Part shown: piece after piece, positions 53,122-62,090 of the stretch
How positions within the stretch are numbered: the first letter of the stretch is position 1
Layout of the letters: each line of letters begins with the position of its first letter
Assembly (NCBI RefSeq): GCF_014640255.1
Contig: NZ_BMGP01000001.1
Span: forward strand, 723,851-787,850
Origin: Subtercola lobariae
GTDB taxonomy: Bacteria > Actinomycetota > Actinomycetes > Actinomycetales > Microbacteriaceae
Reading direction: 5' to 3'
DNA: 64,000 bases
Notes under the pieces: generated by a model
The model's database searches: none
Told to the model about the DNA's origin: nothing
Seen by the model: the letters and a program-made list of their open reading frames with translations, nothing else
Made by a program: the position numbers and the translations under genes

Positions 53122-53166
53122 CGGGCCAGGGACTTGACAACCCGAGCCGTCGACCTTAGAGAGACG

Positions 53167-53451
53167 CTACGAAAGGGGAATGCGCCACTCGCGCGCGAAG
53201 TCTTCGGGCGAGCTGGTCAGCAGGGCGCGTCGGGCCGAGGCGAGCATCCGCTCGGACTCGTCGTCGTCGCCCGCAGCAATGAGGTGCGCCACCCGCAGAT
53301 CGTCGAGCGAAATCACGATGAGGTCAGACATATCGGGGGAGTGGCGGCAGAATTCGAACACCACGCCGGCGGGGTTCAGAATGCTGCGCTTCCACGCCAC
53401 TGGCGTGCGCGGCCGAAGCTCCACGCGCCAACACTCCGCCGCCGTTTCCAT
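53167..53451 (-). CDS. Hypothetical protein
   Basis: 94 aa from ATG 53451 (METAAECWRVELRP); a start at 53478 is possible. Compact beta-strand-rich N-terminus, then DLIVISLDDLRVAHLIAAG and an acidic helical C-terminus. No family recognised. It lies directly upstream of the PHO box region, on the same strand as the transporter. Confidence 0.6.
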   Translation of the reverse strand: METAAECWRVELRPRTPVAWKRSILNPAGVVFEFCRHSPDMSDLIVISLDDLRVAHLIAAGDDDESERMLASARRALLTSSPEDFAREWRIPLS

Positions 53452-53645
53452 GCTTCCAGTGCACCACCCCTCACGCATCCCCGGCAGCCCTTGCCAAGCA
53501 GCTCCTCAACACGTACTCCCCTCGCCGCGCGACGGCCCGCCCCCCACTCACCTGTCTTCGCGCTGTTCATCTAGCGTTCATCTGACAGATTGTCGTGTTG
53601 CTGCAGGTAACCGGGGAGCCCCTTCGAGCCGGATCGAGAATTACC

Positions 53646-54170
53646 TCAGGCCGAAATCTTCTGCGCCAAAGTAGACATGTCGGCCAAACCCCTGCCTCCC
53701 ACTAGTGATCGCGCTCTCAACACAAGCGAGGCTGCCGCAATGACACGTTCATCTTCGGTCGAGGTCATGTCGACAGCAAGGGAGGCGCGAAACCATTCGG
53801 CGACTTTCGTCCATGAGTAGAGCGCCCACGAGTCGTCTGAAAGCGGCGCTGGGAATCCACCAGGCCCGCGTTTGCCTTGGGCGAGCAATCGTACGCTTTC
53901 GTAGCTGCGCCCGGCCCGCCGCGCGACGGTCTTGAGCGAGACAAGATCATGATCTTCAAGACGCACAACAGAAAAACCAGCTTCCGCAGCATCGTGAGCG
54001 ACGCTGAAAATCGCTTCGATCAGGGTCGGAGCGTTGCGGGTTGCGTACAGATACCCGTTTCCGGCTTCGACGACGGGCAACGCGTCATCGAGCCCGGCTT
54101 CGAACAATCGGTCGAACTCCGCGTCGGTGGGCGCACGATCGAGAACCGCGGTGAACTCATAACTAGGCAA
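53646..54170 (-). CDS. Putative DNA-binding protein with HicB-like N-terminus
   Basis: 174 aa. N-terminal 75 residues resemble a compact alpha-beta HicB/antitoxin-like domain (YEFTAVLDRAPTDAEFDRLFEAGL). Then a short helix-turn-helix stretch (VSLKTVARRAGRSYESVRLLAQGKRGPGGFPAP) and a C-terminal helical part. TTG 54170 with AAGG upstream overlaps the end of the 54163 frame by 8 bp, so the two are coupled. The region is less GC-rich than its surroundings. Family call is tentative. Confidence 0.6.
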   Translation of the reverse strand: MPSYEFTAVLDRAPTDAEFDRLFEAGLDDALPVVEAGNGYLYATRNAPTLIEAIFSVAHDAAEAGFSVVRLEDHDLVSLKTVARRAGRSYESVRLLAQGKRGPGGFPAPLSDDSWALYSWTKVAEWFRASLAVDMTSTEDERVIAAASLVLRARSLVGGRGLADMSTLAQKISA

Positions 54171-54351
54171 TTGAGCCGCCTTCTTTGTCGTGTCTCTGGC
54201 AGAAGCGCTGGAGTGCGGCCGCGTTATCTTCTGGAACGCGAGCAGTCGACCAAATCGGTGCGTACGCGCCGCATTGGCGGCAAACCAGATGACCCCACCG
54301 ATGCCAAAACGATGAAAACTCAGAATAACACGGGTGGGAGATCGGACTCAT
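54163..54351 (-). CDS. Small Cys-containing hypothetical protein, coupled to 53646
   Basis: 62 aa from ATG 54351 (76 aa if TTG 54393). Contains VCRQCGAYAP and a C-terminal CQRHDKEGG, which might form a small metal site. No ribosome binding site is convincing. Overlaps the downstream DNA-binding-like protein gene by 8 bp. With it, it may form a toxin-antitoxin-like or regulatory pair; not recognised. Confidence 0.4.
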   Translation of the reverse strand: MSPISHPCYSEFSSFWHRWGHLVCRQCGAYAPIWSTARVPEDNAAALQRFCQRHDKEGGSIA

Positions 54352-54499
54352 TCGCGAGGGTGAGCTGGCGGCGTCTTGCGTGCGCAAACTCAATCGAGGC
54401 AGCGTTCACATGATTGTTACCGGGGGTTCACACCGTCGACAAATGGCGGGTCTAGCTTCACAGCATGAAGCTGGGCTGCAGAACACCGAACAGGGCTCG

Positions 54500-56737
54500 A
54501 TGATCGAGCGGGTCGATCCGTTCATCGGATCTGAGGCCACGAGCCTCCCGCAACCCACCGGCCTCGCGGCAACCTGGTGGTGGCCCAAACCGCAGATCGG
54601 CAACACGCACCCGGGCGCGACGTACCCGCTCGGCATGGTGTCGGCCTGTGGATACTCGGGGGCGTACCCGACGGGGTACGGGCGGTATGACTTGGCGCTC
54701 GAGGGGGTGCCGCCGACCATCCACGACCGCCAGCTCGTGTCAGGGTTCACGCACTTTCAGCAATCGGGCACCGGCGCTATTCGCAAGTATTACAACTACT
54801 TTCGGGTGACCCCGATGACGTCGTCGCTGGATGATCTGGGTCGCCTCTATGAGATCACCGACGAGCACGCCGAACCCGGCTGGTATTCGGCGACTCTCGA
54901 CACGGGCGTCACTGCAGAAGTGACCGTGGGGCCCAAAAGCGCCGTGCACCGGTACACCTTTCCGCGCCACGCGAGTTCGCGGCTGGTGATCGACTTCTCG
55001 CTCGGCGGGCTGTCGATTCCGTACGGCGTGACCATTCCGCTGCGAGCTCACCTCGAGTCGCTCGGCCCGGGCACGGCCCAGGGTGAGATCGTGGTGGAGG
55101 GCACCCCGATCGCGGTGTACATCGAGTGCGACACCCCGCAGTGGCGGCAGATGCTCTGGTACGACCGCCGGCTGATGCCGGGTGGCAAGCGGCTCGACTT
55201 CGACCACATCAGGCCCACCACCCTGCGGCCGTTCGGCATGATGTGGGCGGGTCCCAGCGAACCGGGTCAGACCATCGAGGTGCGCATCGGGTTTTCGCTG
55301 CGCGGTGTCGAGCAGGCCAAAGCGAACCTCGAGAAAGATTGCGGAACCGGCGAGTCGAGGTTCACCGCGCGCCGTGAGAAGACCGCCAAGGCGTGGCGTA
55401 AACGACTGAAGTCGATCACGGTTGACTCGCCCTCGATCGAGCGCCGTACGGTATTCGCGACGGCCCTTTATCACTCGCTCATCAAGCCCTGCCTTGCGCC
55501 CTCTGAGAGCCCGTTCTGGCCGTCAGACGGGCCGTTCGCGTTCGACTTCAGCACCATGTGGGACATCTATCGAACCCAGCTGCCGCTGCTCACCGCCCTG
55601 ATGCCCGAGCGGGCCGTCGAACTGGCCAATGCGCTGCTGACCATCTGCGAAGAAGAGGGCAACTTTCCTATCGGCTACCGCATGGCCAAGGGCAGCGACC
55701 GCTTCTCCCGCCAAGGCAGCGCGCTTGCCCACACCTTTCTCGCCGATCTCTGTCAGCTCGGGCTGCCCGGCATCGATTGGGAGGGCGCGCTGGTGCACAT
55801 GTCGGATGATCTGCGGCGCACCTACGGCGAAGAGTTTCTCCTGAACGGCGAAGCCCACCCCATCAGCCACACCCTCGACCTCGCTTTCGGCTATTGGTGC
55901 ACGGCCAAGGTCGCCCAGCGCGTAGGCGACAAGACTCTCGTCGACCAGTTCACCCCGATGGCGGCGCAGTGGGCGAACGCCTTCGATCCCTCGACCGGAT
56001 TGCTCAAAGACTCGACCTACTACGAGGGCAGCCGCTACAACTACTCGTTTCGGTTGCTGCACGACATGGCGTCGCGCATCGAGGTGAGCGGCGGCCGCGA
56101 GGCGTTCGTTCGCCAGCTCGACGAGTTCTTCGGGTATGGGGCCGACCCGGTCATCCAGCCCGGCCTGAAGCCAGCCGTCGCCGACATGCAGGCCGGTTAC
56201 CGGCTGGGCCGATTCGAAGGTTTGAACAATGAGCCCGATATGGATGCCCCGTGGGCTTACCACTACGCCGGCCGACCCGACCGAACCGCCGAGATCGTGC
56301 ACAACGTTCTGCTGCAGCAGTTCGGCACCGGGCGCGGCGGCCTGCCGGGTAACGACGACTCGGGCGGGCTCAGCTCGTGGTACGTCTGGGCGTCGCTCGG
56401 ACTCTTTCCGGTGGCAGGGCAGAACCTCTTTCTGGTGAACGCGCCGTCGTTCGCCGAGAGCTCGTTCGCCATCGGTGACGAGACGTTCGCGGTTCGAACC
56501 GAGGGCTTCATCGAACCTACCCACGGGGGTCCTGTGCAGTACGTGCAGTCGGTCACCTTCAACGGCGAACCGCTCGAGCGCAGCTTCATCACCGCGACCG
56601 AGTTGCATCGCGGCGGCGATCTGCTCATCACGCTCGGCGAATCGCCGAGCGAATGGGCGACCGAAAACGTTCCACCCTCGTGGCCCACCCCCACGAGCGC
56701 CGTGCCCGAGCGCATCATGCGAGGAGAAAAGCCATGA
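54500..56737 (+). CDS. GH92 family alpha-mannosidase-like glycosidase, intracellular
   Basis: 745 aa. GH92 signatures: VDPFIGSEATS start, GNTHPGATYPLGMVS, STMWDIYRTQLPLLTALMP, FEGLNNEPDMDAPWAYHYAG and LPGNDDSGGLSSWYVWASLGLFPV. Family members are calcium-dependent inverting exo-alpha-mannosidases. ATG 54500 has AGGG upstream, and neither it nor upstream starts give a signal peptide, whereas most GH92 are exported. The stop overlaps the glycosyltransferase start (ATGA). Confidence 0.92.
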   Translation: MIERVDPFIGSEATSLPQPTGLAATWWWPKPQIGNTHPGATYPLGMVSACGYSGAYPTGYGRYDLALEGVPPTIHDRQLVSGFTHFQQSGTGAIRKYYNYFRVTPMTSSLDDLGRLYEITDEHAEPGWYSATLDTGVTAEVTVGPKSAVHRYTFPRHASSRLVIDFSLGGLSIPYGVTIPLRAHLESLGPGTAQGEIVVEGTPIAVYIECDTPQWRQMLWYDRRLMPGGKRLDFDHIRPTTLRPFGMMWAGPSEPGQTIEVRIGFSLRGVEQAKANLEKDCGTGESRFTARREKTAKAWRKRLKSITVDSPSIERRTVFATALYHSLIKPCLAPSESPFWPSDGPFAFDFSTMWDIYRTQLPLLTALMPERAVELANALLTICEEEGNFPIGYRMAKGSDRFSRQGSALAHTFLADLCQLGLPGIDWEGALVHMSDDLRRTYGEEFLLNGEAHPISHTLDLAFGYWCTAKVAQRVGDKTLVDQFTPMAAQWANAFDPSTGLLKDSTYYEGSRYNYSFRLLHDMASRIEVSGGREAFVRQLDEFFGYGADPVIQPGLKPAVADMQAGYRLGRFEGLNNEPDMDAPWAYHYAGRPDRTAEIVHNVLLQQFGTGRGGLPGNDDSGGLSSWYVWASLGLFPVAGQNLFLVNAPSFAESSFAIGDETFAVRTEGFIEPTHGGPVQYVQSVTFNGEPLERSFITATELHRGGDLLITLGESPSEWATENVPPSWPTPTSAVPERIMRGEKP

Positions 56738-58035
56738 CACGCACCGAAAACCGTCTCGTGATCGTTGTGCGCGCCGATCCGGTGATCTGCGGGCATTCCG
56801 TTGAAGCACGAAACCTCGCCGAGACTGCGCTCGAGCGCGGGTTCGATGAGGTGCGCATCGTCACCTGGCCCATCGAGAAGCTCGAGCAGGCCGGGCTGCC
56901 GCTGAAACCACTCGATTCGGTGCTGCCGTACAGCCCGGGCATCATCGTCGAACGCCCGGCGCCGGTGGGCGACTACAAGGTGCCCGACGGCCGGTATCTC
57001 GCCGGTATCACGGGGCGCCTGATCGAACTCTTCACCGACGGCGTACCCACGGTCTGCCTGTCGCTCTACCTCAGCCCGCACACCATTGCCGTAGCGGATG
57101 CTCTGCGAGCCGCCTGGAGCACCGGACTGCCTGTCAACGTGACGACCATCGCCGAGGCCGTGGGTTCTGACGTCACGAACGTGGTTCGCACCGCCGTCGA
57201 AGAGGGCAGGCTCGGTGCCGCCGCGCACATTCTGTCGAGCTACCTCAGCCAAGACCACTGCGTGGCCGTGTCGGAGTACACTCGCCAGCTCATCATCACC
57301 GAGGCCGAGCGCGTCGACGAGCAGCACGGCACCCGGTTCGCGCCGCAGTGCCGCGACCGCATTCGCGTCTCGTACCCGGCCATCGACGCCGATGCCTACC
57401 TCGACTTGAGCGACGAGGTGCTCGGCGAGGTGCTGGCCGCGCGCGGCCTCGAGCGTGACGGGTACGTGCTGTTTCTCTCCCGGCTGACCGAGGCGAAGGG
57501 TGTCGAAGATCTCATCGCCGGGTTCGAGCTCAGCGGCTGCTACCAGAACAAAGAGCTGATCATCGCCGGTCGCGGGCCCCAGGCCGAGGCTCTGCAGGCC
57601 GTGGCGGCCGAGTCTGGCGTGGCCCATCGCATCCGCTTTCTCGATGACGTCGGCGACGCCGAAAAGCCGTACCTGATGGCCGGATGTGCGGCTTTCGTCT
57701 TACCGAGCAAGCCCCGCCCCGAATTCGTGGAGACTTTCGGCATTGCGCTCGCCGAGAAGATGCTCGCCGGCGGCGGCCCGGTCATCACCACGGTCACGGG
57801 CGGAATCGGCGAGGCCACCGGTGAGCACGCGCTCGTGGTTCCGGTCGAAGACCCGCAGGCCATTGCGGCCGCGCTCGTGCACGCGCTCGTCGAAACCAGC
57901 CCCGCCGAACGCGCCGAATGGGCCGAGCGGGCTCGCGAATACGCGTTGCAGTTCGATCGTCGAAGCGTCTTCGACCGGATGTTCGTCGATGTGCCGCGCT
58001 CGGCACCGATGCTGTTCGAGCCCAACACACCCTGA
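56734..58035 (+). CDS. GT4-family glycosyltransferase
   Basis: 433 aa GT-B fold. The C-terminal half has RDGYVLFLSRLTEAKGVEDLIAGF, LIIAGRGPQ and the nucleotide-sugar motif ending FVETFGIALAEKMLAGGGPVITT. N-terminal half begins with a Rossmann-like strand (RLVIVVRADPVICGHSVEARNLAE). ATG with GAGGAG upstream overlaps the GH92 stop. Acceptor and donor unknown; coupling to GH92 suggests handling of one intracellular mannose-containing glycan. The 170 bp after it hold nothing I can support. Confidence 0.9.
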   Translation: MTRTENRLVIVVRADPVICGHSVEARNLAETALERGFDEVRIVTWPIEKLEQAGLPLKPLDSVLPYSPGIIVERPAPVGDYKVPDGRYLAGITGRLIELFTDGVPTVCLSLYLSPHTIAVADALRAAWSTGLPVNVTTIAEAVGSDVTNVVRTAVEEGRLGAAAHILSSYLSQDHCVAVSEYTRQLIITEAERVDEQHGTRFAPQCRDRIRVSYPAIDADAYLDLSDEVLGEVLAARGLERDGYVLFLSRLTEAKGVEDLIAGFELSGCYQNKELIIAGRGPQAEALQAVAAESGVAHRIRFLDDVGDAEKPYLMAGCAAFVLPSKPRPEFVETFGIALAEKMLAGGGPVITTVTGGIGEATGEHALVVPVEDPQAIAAALVHALVETSPAERAEWAERAREYALQFDRRSVFDRMFVDVPRSAPMLFEPNTP

Positions 58036-58206
58036 AAACGGTAGCGCTCGACGTGCCGCCCAGAGGTGCCCCCGGTGCTACTCTTTGCCGCGGGAATCGT
58101 GCTCACGAGCATCCGTCGTCGCCGCGAGTTTGAGTGTGTCGCCAGCGCGGCCACCGATGGCGGGCCAGTCGCCCCTGCACGATACTCGGGCCGCGCGGCT
58201 ACCTCG

Positions 58207-59394
58207 TCAGAAGGCCGAGATGCCCGTCAGCTCGCGGCCCAGCACGAGCTGGTGAATCTCGTCGGTGCCCTCGTAGGTGCGCACCGACTCCAGGTTCGCC
58301 AGGTGGCGCATCACCGGGAATTCGTCGGTGATGCCGTCGCCGCCGAGAATCGAGCGCGCGTTCTGCGCGATGGCGAGCGCCTCGCGCACGTTGTTCAGCT
58401 TGCCCACGCTGATCTGCGCCGGAGTCAGCGCACCGCGTTCTTTGAGCCGCCCGAGGTGCAGCGCCAGCAGCACGCCCTTCTCGTATTCGACGAACATGTC
58501 GGCGAGTTTCGCCTGGGTGAGCTGGCGACTGCCGATCGGCGCGCCGAACACCTCACGCGTTCGTGAGCGTTGCACCGCAGCCTCGAGGCAGCTGCGGGCG
58601 GCGCCCATCGCGCCCCATACGATGCCGAAGCGCGCCTCATTCAGGCACGAGAACGGCCCCGAAAGCCCGCGTGCGTTCGGCAGCATCGCCGACGCGGGCA
58701 CTCGAACATCCTCGAGCGTCACATCGCACTGAATGGATGCCCGCATCGACAGCTTTCCCGCAATCGGCGTAGACCGAAACCCTTCGGTCTCGGTCGGAAC
58801 GACGAACCCGCGCACCACGCCCTCAGGGTCTTTCGCCCAGATCACGGCCACGTCGGCGATGCTCGCCAGCCCGATCCAGCGTTTCGTGCCATTGAGCACC
58901 CAGCCCTCGCCACCGCCCACGTCGTCGCGCCGCGCGGTGGTCGTCATCGCCGCGGGATCGCTGCCCCCTTCGGGCTCGGTGAGCCCGAAGCATCCGATGG
59001 CCTCGCCCCTGGCCATTCGCGGCAGCCACGTCGTCTTCTGTTCTTCAGAGCCGTGCTTGTAGATCGCCGACATGGCCAGTGACCCCTGCACCGACACGAA
59101 CGTGCGCCAGCCGCTGTCGGCGGCCTCGAGCTCGAGGCAGACCGCGCCGTAGGCTACCGCTCCGGCACCCGCGCAGCCGTACCCCGTGAGATGCATGCCC
59201 AGAAACCCGGCCGCACCGAGCTCGGCGACCAGCTCGCGCCGAAAGTGCTTGTTCTCGAAGTCGCTCTCGATCGTGGGCAGAATGCGTTCGTCGGCGAACG
59301 CTCTCGCCTTGCGCTTCCACTCCAGTTCGTCTGCGCTCAGCAACGCATCGACGTCGAACACCTCGTCGACACTGAGTGCGGTCTCGTTCGTCAT
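58207..59394 (-). CDS. Acyl-CoA dehydrogenase, glutaryl-CoA dehydrogenase-like
   Basis: 395 aa. FAD-dependent. Family text: CFGLTEPEGGSDPAAMTTTARRD, WVLNGTKRWIGLASIADVAVIWAK, SQL-type RQLTQAKLADM, ARSILGGDGITDEFPVMRHLANLESVRTYEGTDEIHQLVLGRELTG. The YEGT region holds the catalytic Glu in glutaryl-CoA dehydrogenases; here it reads YEGTDEIH. Acts in lysine/tryptophan or dicarboxylate breakdown. ATG 59394 with AAAGG upstream. Confidence 0.93.
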   Translation of the reverse strand: MTNETALSVDEVFDVDALLSADELEWKRKARAFADERILPTIESDFENKHFRRELVAELGAAGFLGMHLTGYGCAGAGAVAYGAVCLELEAADSGWRTFVSVQGSLAMSAIYKHGSEEQKTTWLPRMARGEAIGCFGLTEPEGGSDPAAMTTTARRDDVGGGEGWVLNGTKRWIGLASIADVAVIWAKDPEGVVRGFVVPTETEGFRSTPIAGKLSMRASIQCDVTLEDVRVPASAMLPNARGLSGPFSCLNEARFGIVWGAMGAARSCLEAAVQRSRTREVFGAPIGSRQLTQAKLADMFVEYEKGVLLALHLGRLKERGALTPAQISVGKLNNVREALAIAQNARSILGGDGITDEFPVMRHLANLESVRTYEGTDEIHQLVLGRELTGISAF

Positions 59395-59404
59395 AGTGCG
59401 CCTT

Positions 59405-59767
59405 TCAAGGGGTCTTTCGCACCGCGATGCGGGATTCGGGTTCTGCCGTGTTTCGCTGATGACGATTGAACACGAGGTCGAGAACGGTCACCAGAACCGC
59501 AGTCAGTAGCGCCCCGGCGATGGTGAAGAGCACGCGCTGAACGTCGACGGCGAACACGTCGGCGCCGCGCGAATTGAGCAGCGCCCAGCCCGCCGTGGTG
59601 CCGTGCGCCCACGTGGTGGCGGCGGTGAGGGCGACGCCAGACGCCGAGACCAGCGCGGCATGAGTAAGAACGAACAGCAGGGCGACGGCCACGACAACGC
59701 GAATGGTCGAGCGGCCACGGCTGCCGTCGTCGCCTCGCCGATTCGGCACCGCGGTCTGCATCGCCAT
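59405..59767 (-). CDS. Small two-helix membrane protein
   Basis: 120 aa. Two hydrophobic helices (about 25-48 and 85-105) and polar ends. Ten bases upstream of the acyl-CoA dehydrogenase start, so probably in one operon. No family recognised. Confidence 0.7.
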   Translation of the reverse strand: MAMQTAVPNRRGDDGSRGRSTIRVVVAVALLFVLTHAALVSASGVALTAATTWAHGTTAGWALLNSRGADVFAVDVQRVLFTIAGALLTAVLVTVLDLVFNRHQRNTAEPESRIAVRKTP

Positions 59768-59850
59768 GTGCCCGAGTCTAAAGCCAGACCCACATCAAGC
59801 GGGTGCGTGCCGACCGCAGGCAGTGCGCGTCGCTGGTAGCCTCGAACATC

Positions 59851-60159
59851 ATGGGCACACTCATCTACGGTCCGGCAGCAACGTCGATCGCCATCGACGA
59901 CCGCGATCTGGCCCACCTGCAAACCGTCATACTGGCGAAACTGCGCCGCAGCGAAAGCTTCGCCTTCAGCTGGGAACGGCCGGGTGACGTGGTCAGCGGT
60001 CACACCACGCTCTGGATGCACCCCCAGATGTACCTCGAGTTCAGCTACTCGGGGGCGAAGGGGCTCACGCTGAACCGTGCCTGGATCGATCGCCTCATGA
60101 CGCGGGCCAACAGCGGCAGCGGCCTCGAGCTGATTCCCGAAGAAGCTCCGGCGAGCTGA
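59851..60159 (+). CDS. DUF7882-type small protein
   Basis: 102 aa. Pattern MGTLIYGPAATSIAIDDRDLAHLQTVILAKLRRSESFAFSW, LWMHPQMYLEFSY, NRAWIDRLMTRANSGSGLELIPE matches a small family frequent in Microbacteriaceae and often mislabelled ATP-dependent DNA ligase; nothing here is a ligase domain. Probably leaderless: TAGCCT (59837-59842) lies eight bases before the ATG. Confidence 0.85.
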   Translation: MGTLIYGPAATSIAIDDRDLAHLQTVILAKLRRSESFAFSWERPGDVVSGHTTLWMHPQMYLEFSYSGAKGLTLNRAWIDRLMTRANSGSGLELIPEEAPAS

Positions 60160-60199
60160 TCGAGTAGGGGAATCGCACCCTGTCTGCTTCACTTGCAGT

Positions 60200-60598
60200 A
60201 TGAGAGAGCTGCATTACGGGTCAGGCGTGATCACCGTCAGTTTCGATGTGTGTTCTGCCGTGTTCGACTACACGGTTGCTCTGGCCAATGCGGGCCGAAC
60301 AGATCGCATCACGATTCCGGTGCTGAACGGCGGCGAACGGGGGTTCTCGAACCTGCTGCTCGGGCCTCAGACGCAGCTGTACTGCACCGCGTCGGGCGAC
60401 GAGGCCGGCACCGGCGAAACGACCGCCGGCGCCGGTACCTCCACCCCCGGCGTCGATCTTGACGACGCCGAACTGATCGAGACCCTCAAACGCAAGACCG
60501 CCCAGCTCAGCAACTCGACATCGTTGAGCGCCTCAAGTGGCAGCCTCAACGGCAGTGTCGACGAATCCGAACTGGGCGACGAGCACTTCGATCACTAG
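60200..60598 (+). CDS. Hypothetical protein
   Basis: 132 aa. The first 65 residues are beta-rich and conserved-looking (GSGVITVSFDVCSAVFDYTVALANAGRTDRITIPVLNGG). The rest is Ser/Gly/Thr-rich and acidic, probably disordered. Its TAG stop and the TAG stop of the convergent hydrolase are the same four bases, CTAG (60595-60598). Function unknown; possibly paired with the DUF7882 gene before it. Confidence 0.75.
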   Translation: MRELHYGSGVITVSFDVCSAVFDYTVALANAGRTDRITIPVLNGGERGFSNLLLGPQTQLYCTASGDEAGTGETTAGAGTSTPGVDLDDAELIETLKRKTAQLSNSTSLSASSGSLNGSVDESELGDEHFDH

Positions 60599-61416
60599 CT
60601 CTTGATGAACGCCAAGATGTCTTGGTCGAGCTCTTGCTGGTACGCACCGGCTATGCCGTGCGGGGCGCCCTTGTAGAGCTTCAGCGTTCCGTTCTTCACG
60701 AGCTTGATACTCTTCTCAGCCGCATCAGCCACCGGAACGATCTGGTCGTCGTCGCCTTGCGCAATGAAGATAGGCACATCGAGCGCCTTGAGGTCTTCGG
60801 TGAAGTCGCTCTCGCTGAACGCCTTGATGCAGTCGTAGGCGGCCTTGATGTTCACGTTCATGCCTTGGCGCCAGAAGTCGTCGATCAGTCCCTGCGACAC
60901 CGTCGCACCATCGCGGTTCGCGCCGTAGAACGGCGTGGCGAGCTCTTCGTAGAACTGCGAACGGTCGGCGAGCACGCTGGCACGGAGGCCGTCGAACGCC
61001 TCGATGGGTGTTCCGTCGGGATTGCTCTCTGACTTCACCATGATGGGCGGAACAGCGCCGGCCGTGAAGACCTTCGCCACGCGCCCCGCGCCGTACTGCG
61101 CTGCATAACGAACAACCTCGCCGCCACCGGTGGAGTGCCCCACCAGAACGATGTCGTGCAGATCGAGGTGCTCGACGAGCGCGTTCAGGTCGGCGGCGTA
61201 GGTGTCCATATCGTTGCCCTCCCAGGGGCCCGACGACTTGCCGTGGCCGCGACGGTCGTGTGCAATGGCCCGGTAGCCGTTGTCGGCGAGCAGCTTGAGC
61301 TCCACGGCCCAGGCGTCTGAACTGAGCGGCCAGCCGTGACTCAGGATGACCGGCTGGCCGGTTCCCCAATCGGTGTAGTGAATCTGGGTTCCATCGGCGG
61401 TGGTGACGTAGGGCAT
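60595..61416 (-). CDS. Alpha/beta hydrolase (haloperoxidase/arylesterase type)
   Basis: 273 aa. HGWP oxyanion loop at 27-30, nucleophile GHSTGG (Ser95), acid in IAQGDDDQIVP, and His in GAPHGI. The set is typical of cofactor-free haloperoxidases and arylesterases, which can also catalyse perhydrolysis. ATG 61416 has AGGAG upstream. It follows the decayed cupin gene on the same strand. Confidence 0.94.
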   Translation of the reverse strand: MPYVTTADGTQIHYTDWGTGQPVILSHGWPLSSDAWAVELKLLADNGYRAIAHDRRGHGKSSGPWEGNDMDTYAADLNALVEHLDLHDIVLVGHSTGGGEVVRYAAQYGAGRVAKVFTAGAVPPIMVKSESNPDGTPIEAFDGLRASVLADRSQFYEELATPFYGANRDGATVSQGLIDDFWRQGMNVNIKAAYDCIKAFSESDFTEDLKALDVPIFIAQGDDDQIVPVADAAEKSIKLVKNGTLKLYKGAPHGIAGAYQQELDQDILAFIKS

Positions 61417-61482
61417 GGTATTTCTCCTTTTGTGATGCGGTGAACGGTGTGGACGGTGTGGAGCGTGTGACTGGGTGACGTG

Positions 61483-61954
61483 TTACGAGTTCGTGGGGTC
61501 GGCGGGGCTGAAGGGAAAGGTCGGCAGAGCATCCACACCGCCGAACGTCGCCGCCAGAACCACGCGTGAATACGCCGAGGCCGAGGCGCGGTAGCCGATG
61601 TCGCCGGGCGTGGGGTGGTCGAAGACGATCAAGAAGTGAAGGTCGTGAGACGACGTGACCTCGATCTGGTGTGGATACGCCCGCGGAATGAAATAGCAGT
61701 CGCTCGGCCCGAGCAGGTGGGTGTCGACCGTGCCGTCGGGATCGCCAGCTTCACGTGAGCGAACGGATGCTCGAACGGCGCCGTCTCTTTACCGATGTTC
61801 TCGATGTGATGCAGCGAGCCCGAGGTGACGGAGAACATCTGGCTGACGGCAGTGCGTTCTCGCTCGTGGCCGTGAATCGAGCGATGCTGCCGAGGTCGCG
61901 CTGGTGTTGCGCCGGCGCTGCGGTGAGCGAGCGCACATGACGTGAAGTGCTCAT
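61483..61954 (-). pseudogene. Decayed cupin (oxalate-decarboxylase-like) gene
   Basis: From ATG 61954 the first frame gives RDLGSIARFTATSENALPS. A second frame continues with QMFSVTSGSLHHIENIGKETAPF. A third frame ends the protein with DCYFIPRAYPHQIEV, FDHPTPGDIGYRASASAYSRVVLAATFGG and the stop at 61483. Relatives have about 50 more residues between the first two parts, including the HxH metal motif, so a deletion and at least two frameshifts are needed. The fragments still read as one gene in order. Confidence 0.75.
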
Positions 61955-62090
61955 GACGCTCACTCTAGGCCCGCCAATACGCGACACGCGTGGCCCTCAC
62001 ACGGCTACTCAGACCCGGCGACGTGTTTCGTTCGGCGGTATCGACCTGCCATACTGGAGCGACCATTCAAGAATGATCGAGGAGCGCCCG

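Noticed and set aside
58036-58206. Short hydrophobic frame after the GT4 gene
   Set aside because: Only a short hydrophobic start, then unstructured arginine-rich text running into the antisense of the next gene.
59851-60159. ATP-dependent DNA ligase
   Set aside because: Proteins like this are often labelled so, but the 102-aa chain has no nucleotidyltransferase motif.
61947-62090. Longer N-terminus for the GlxA-type regulator
   Set aside because: No ribosome binding site, unusual composition, and overlap with the cupin gene start; GTG 62091 has GAGGAG.
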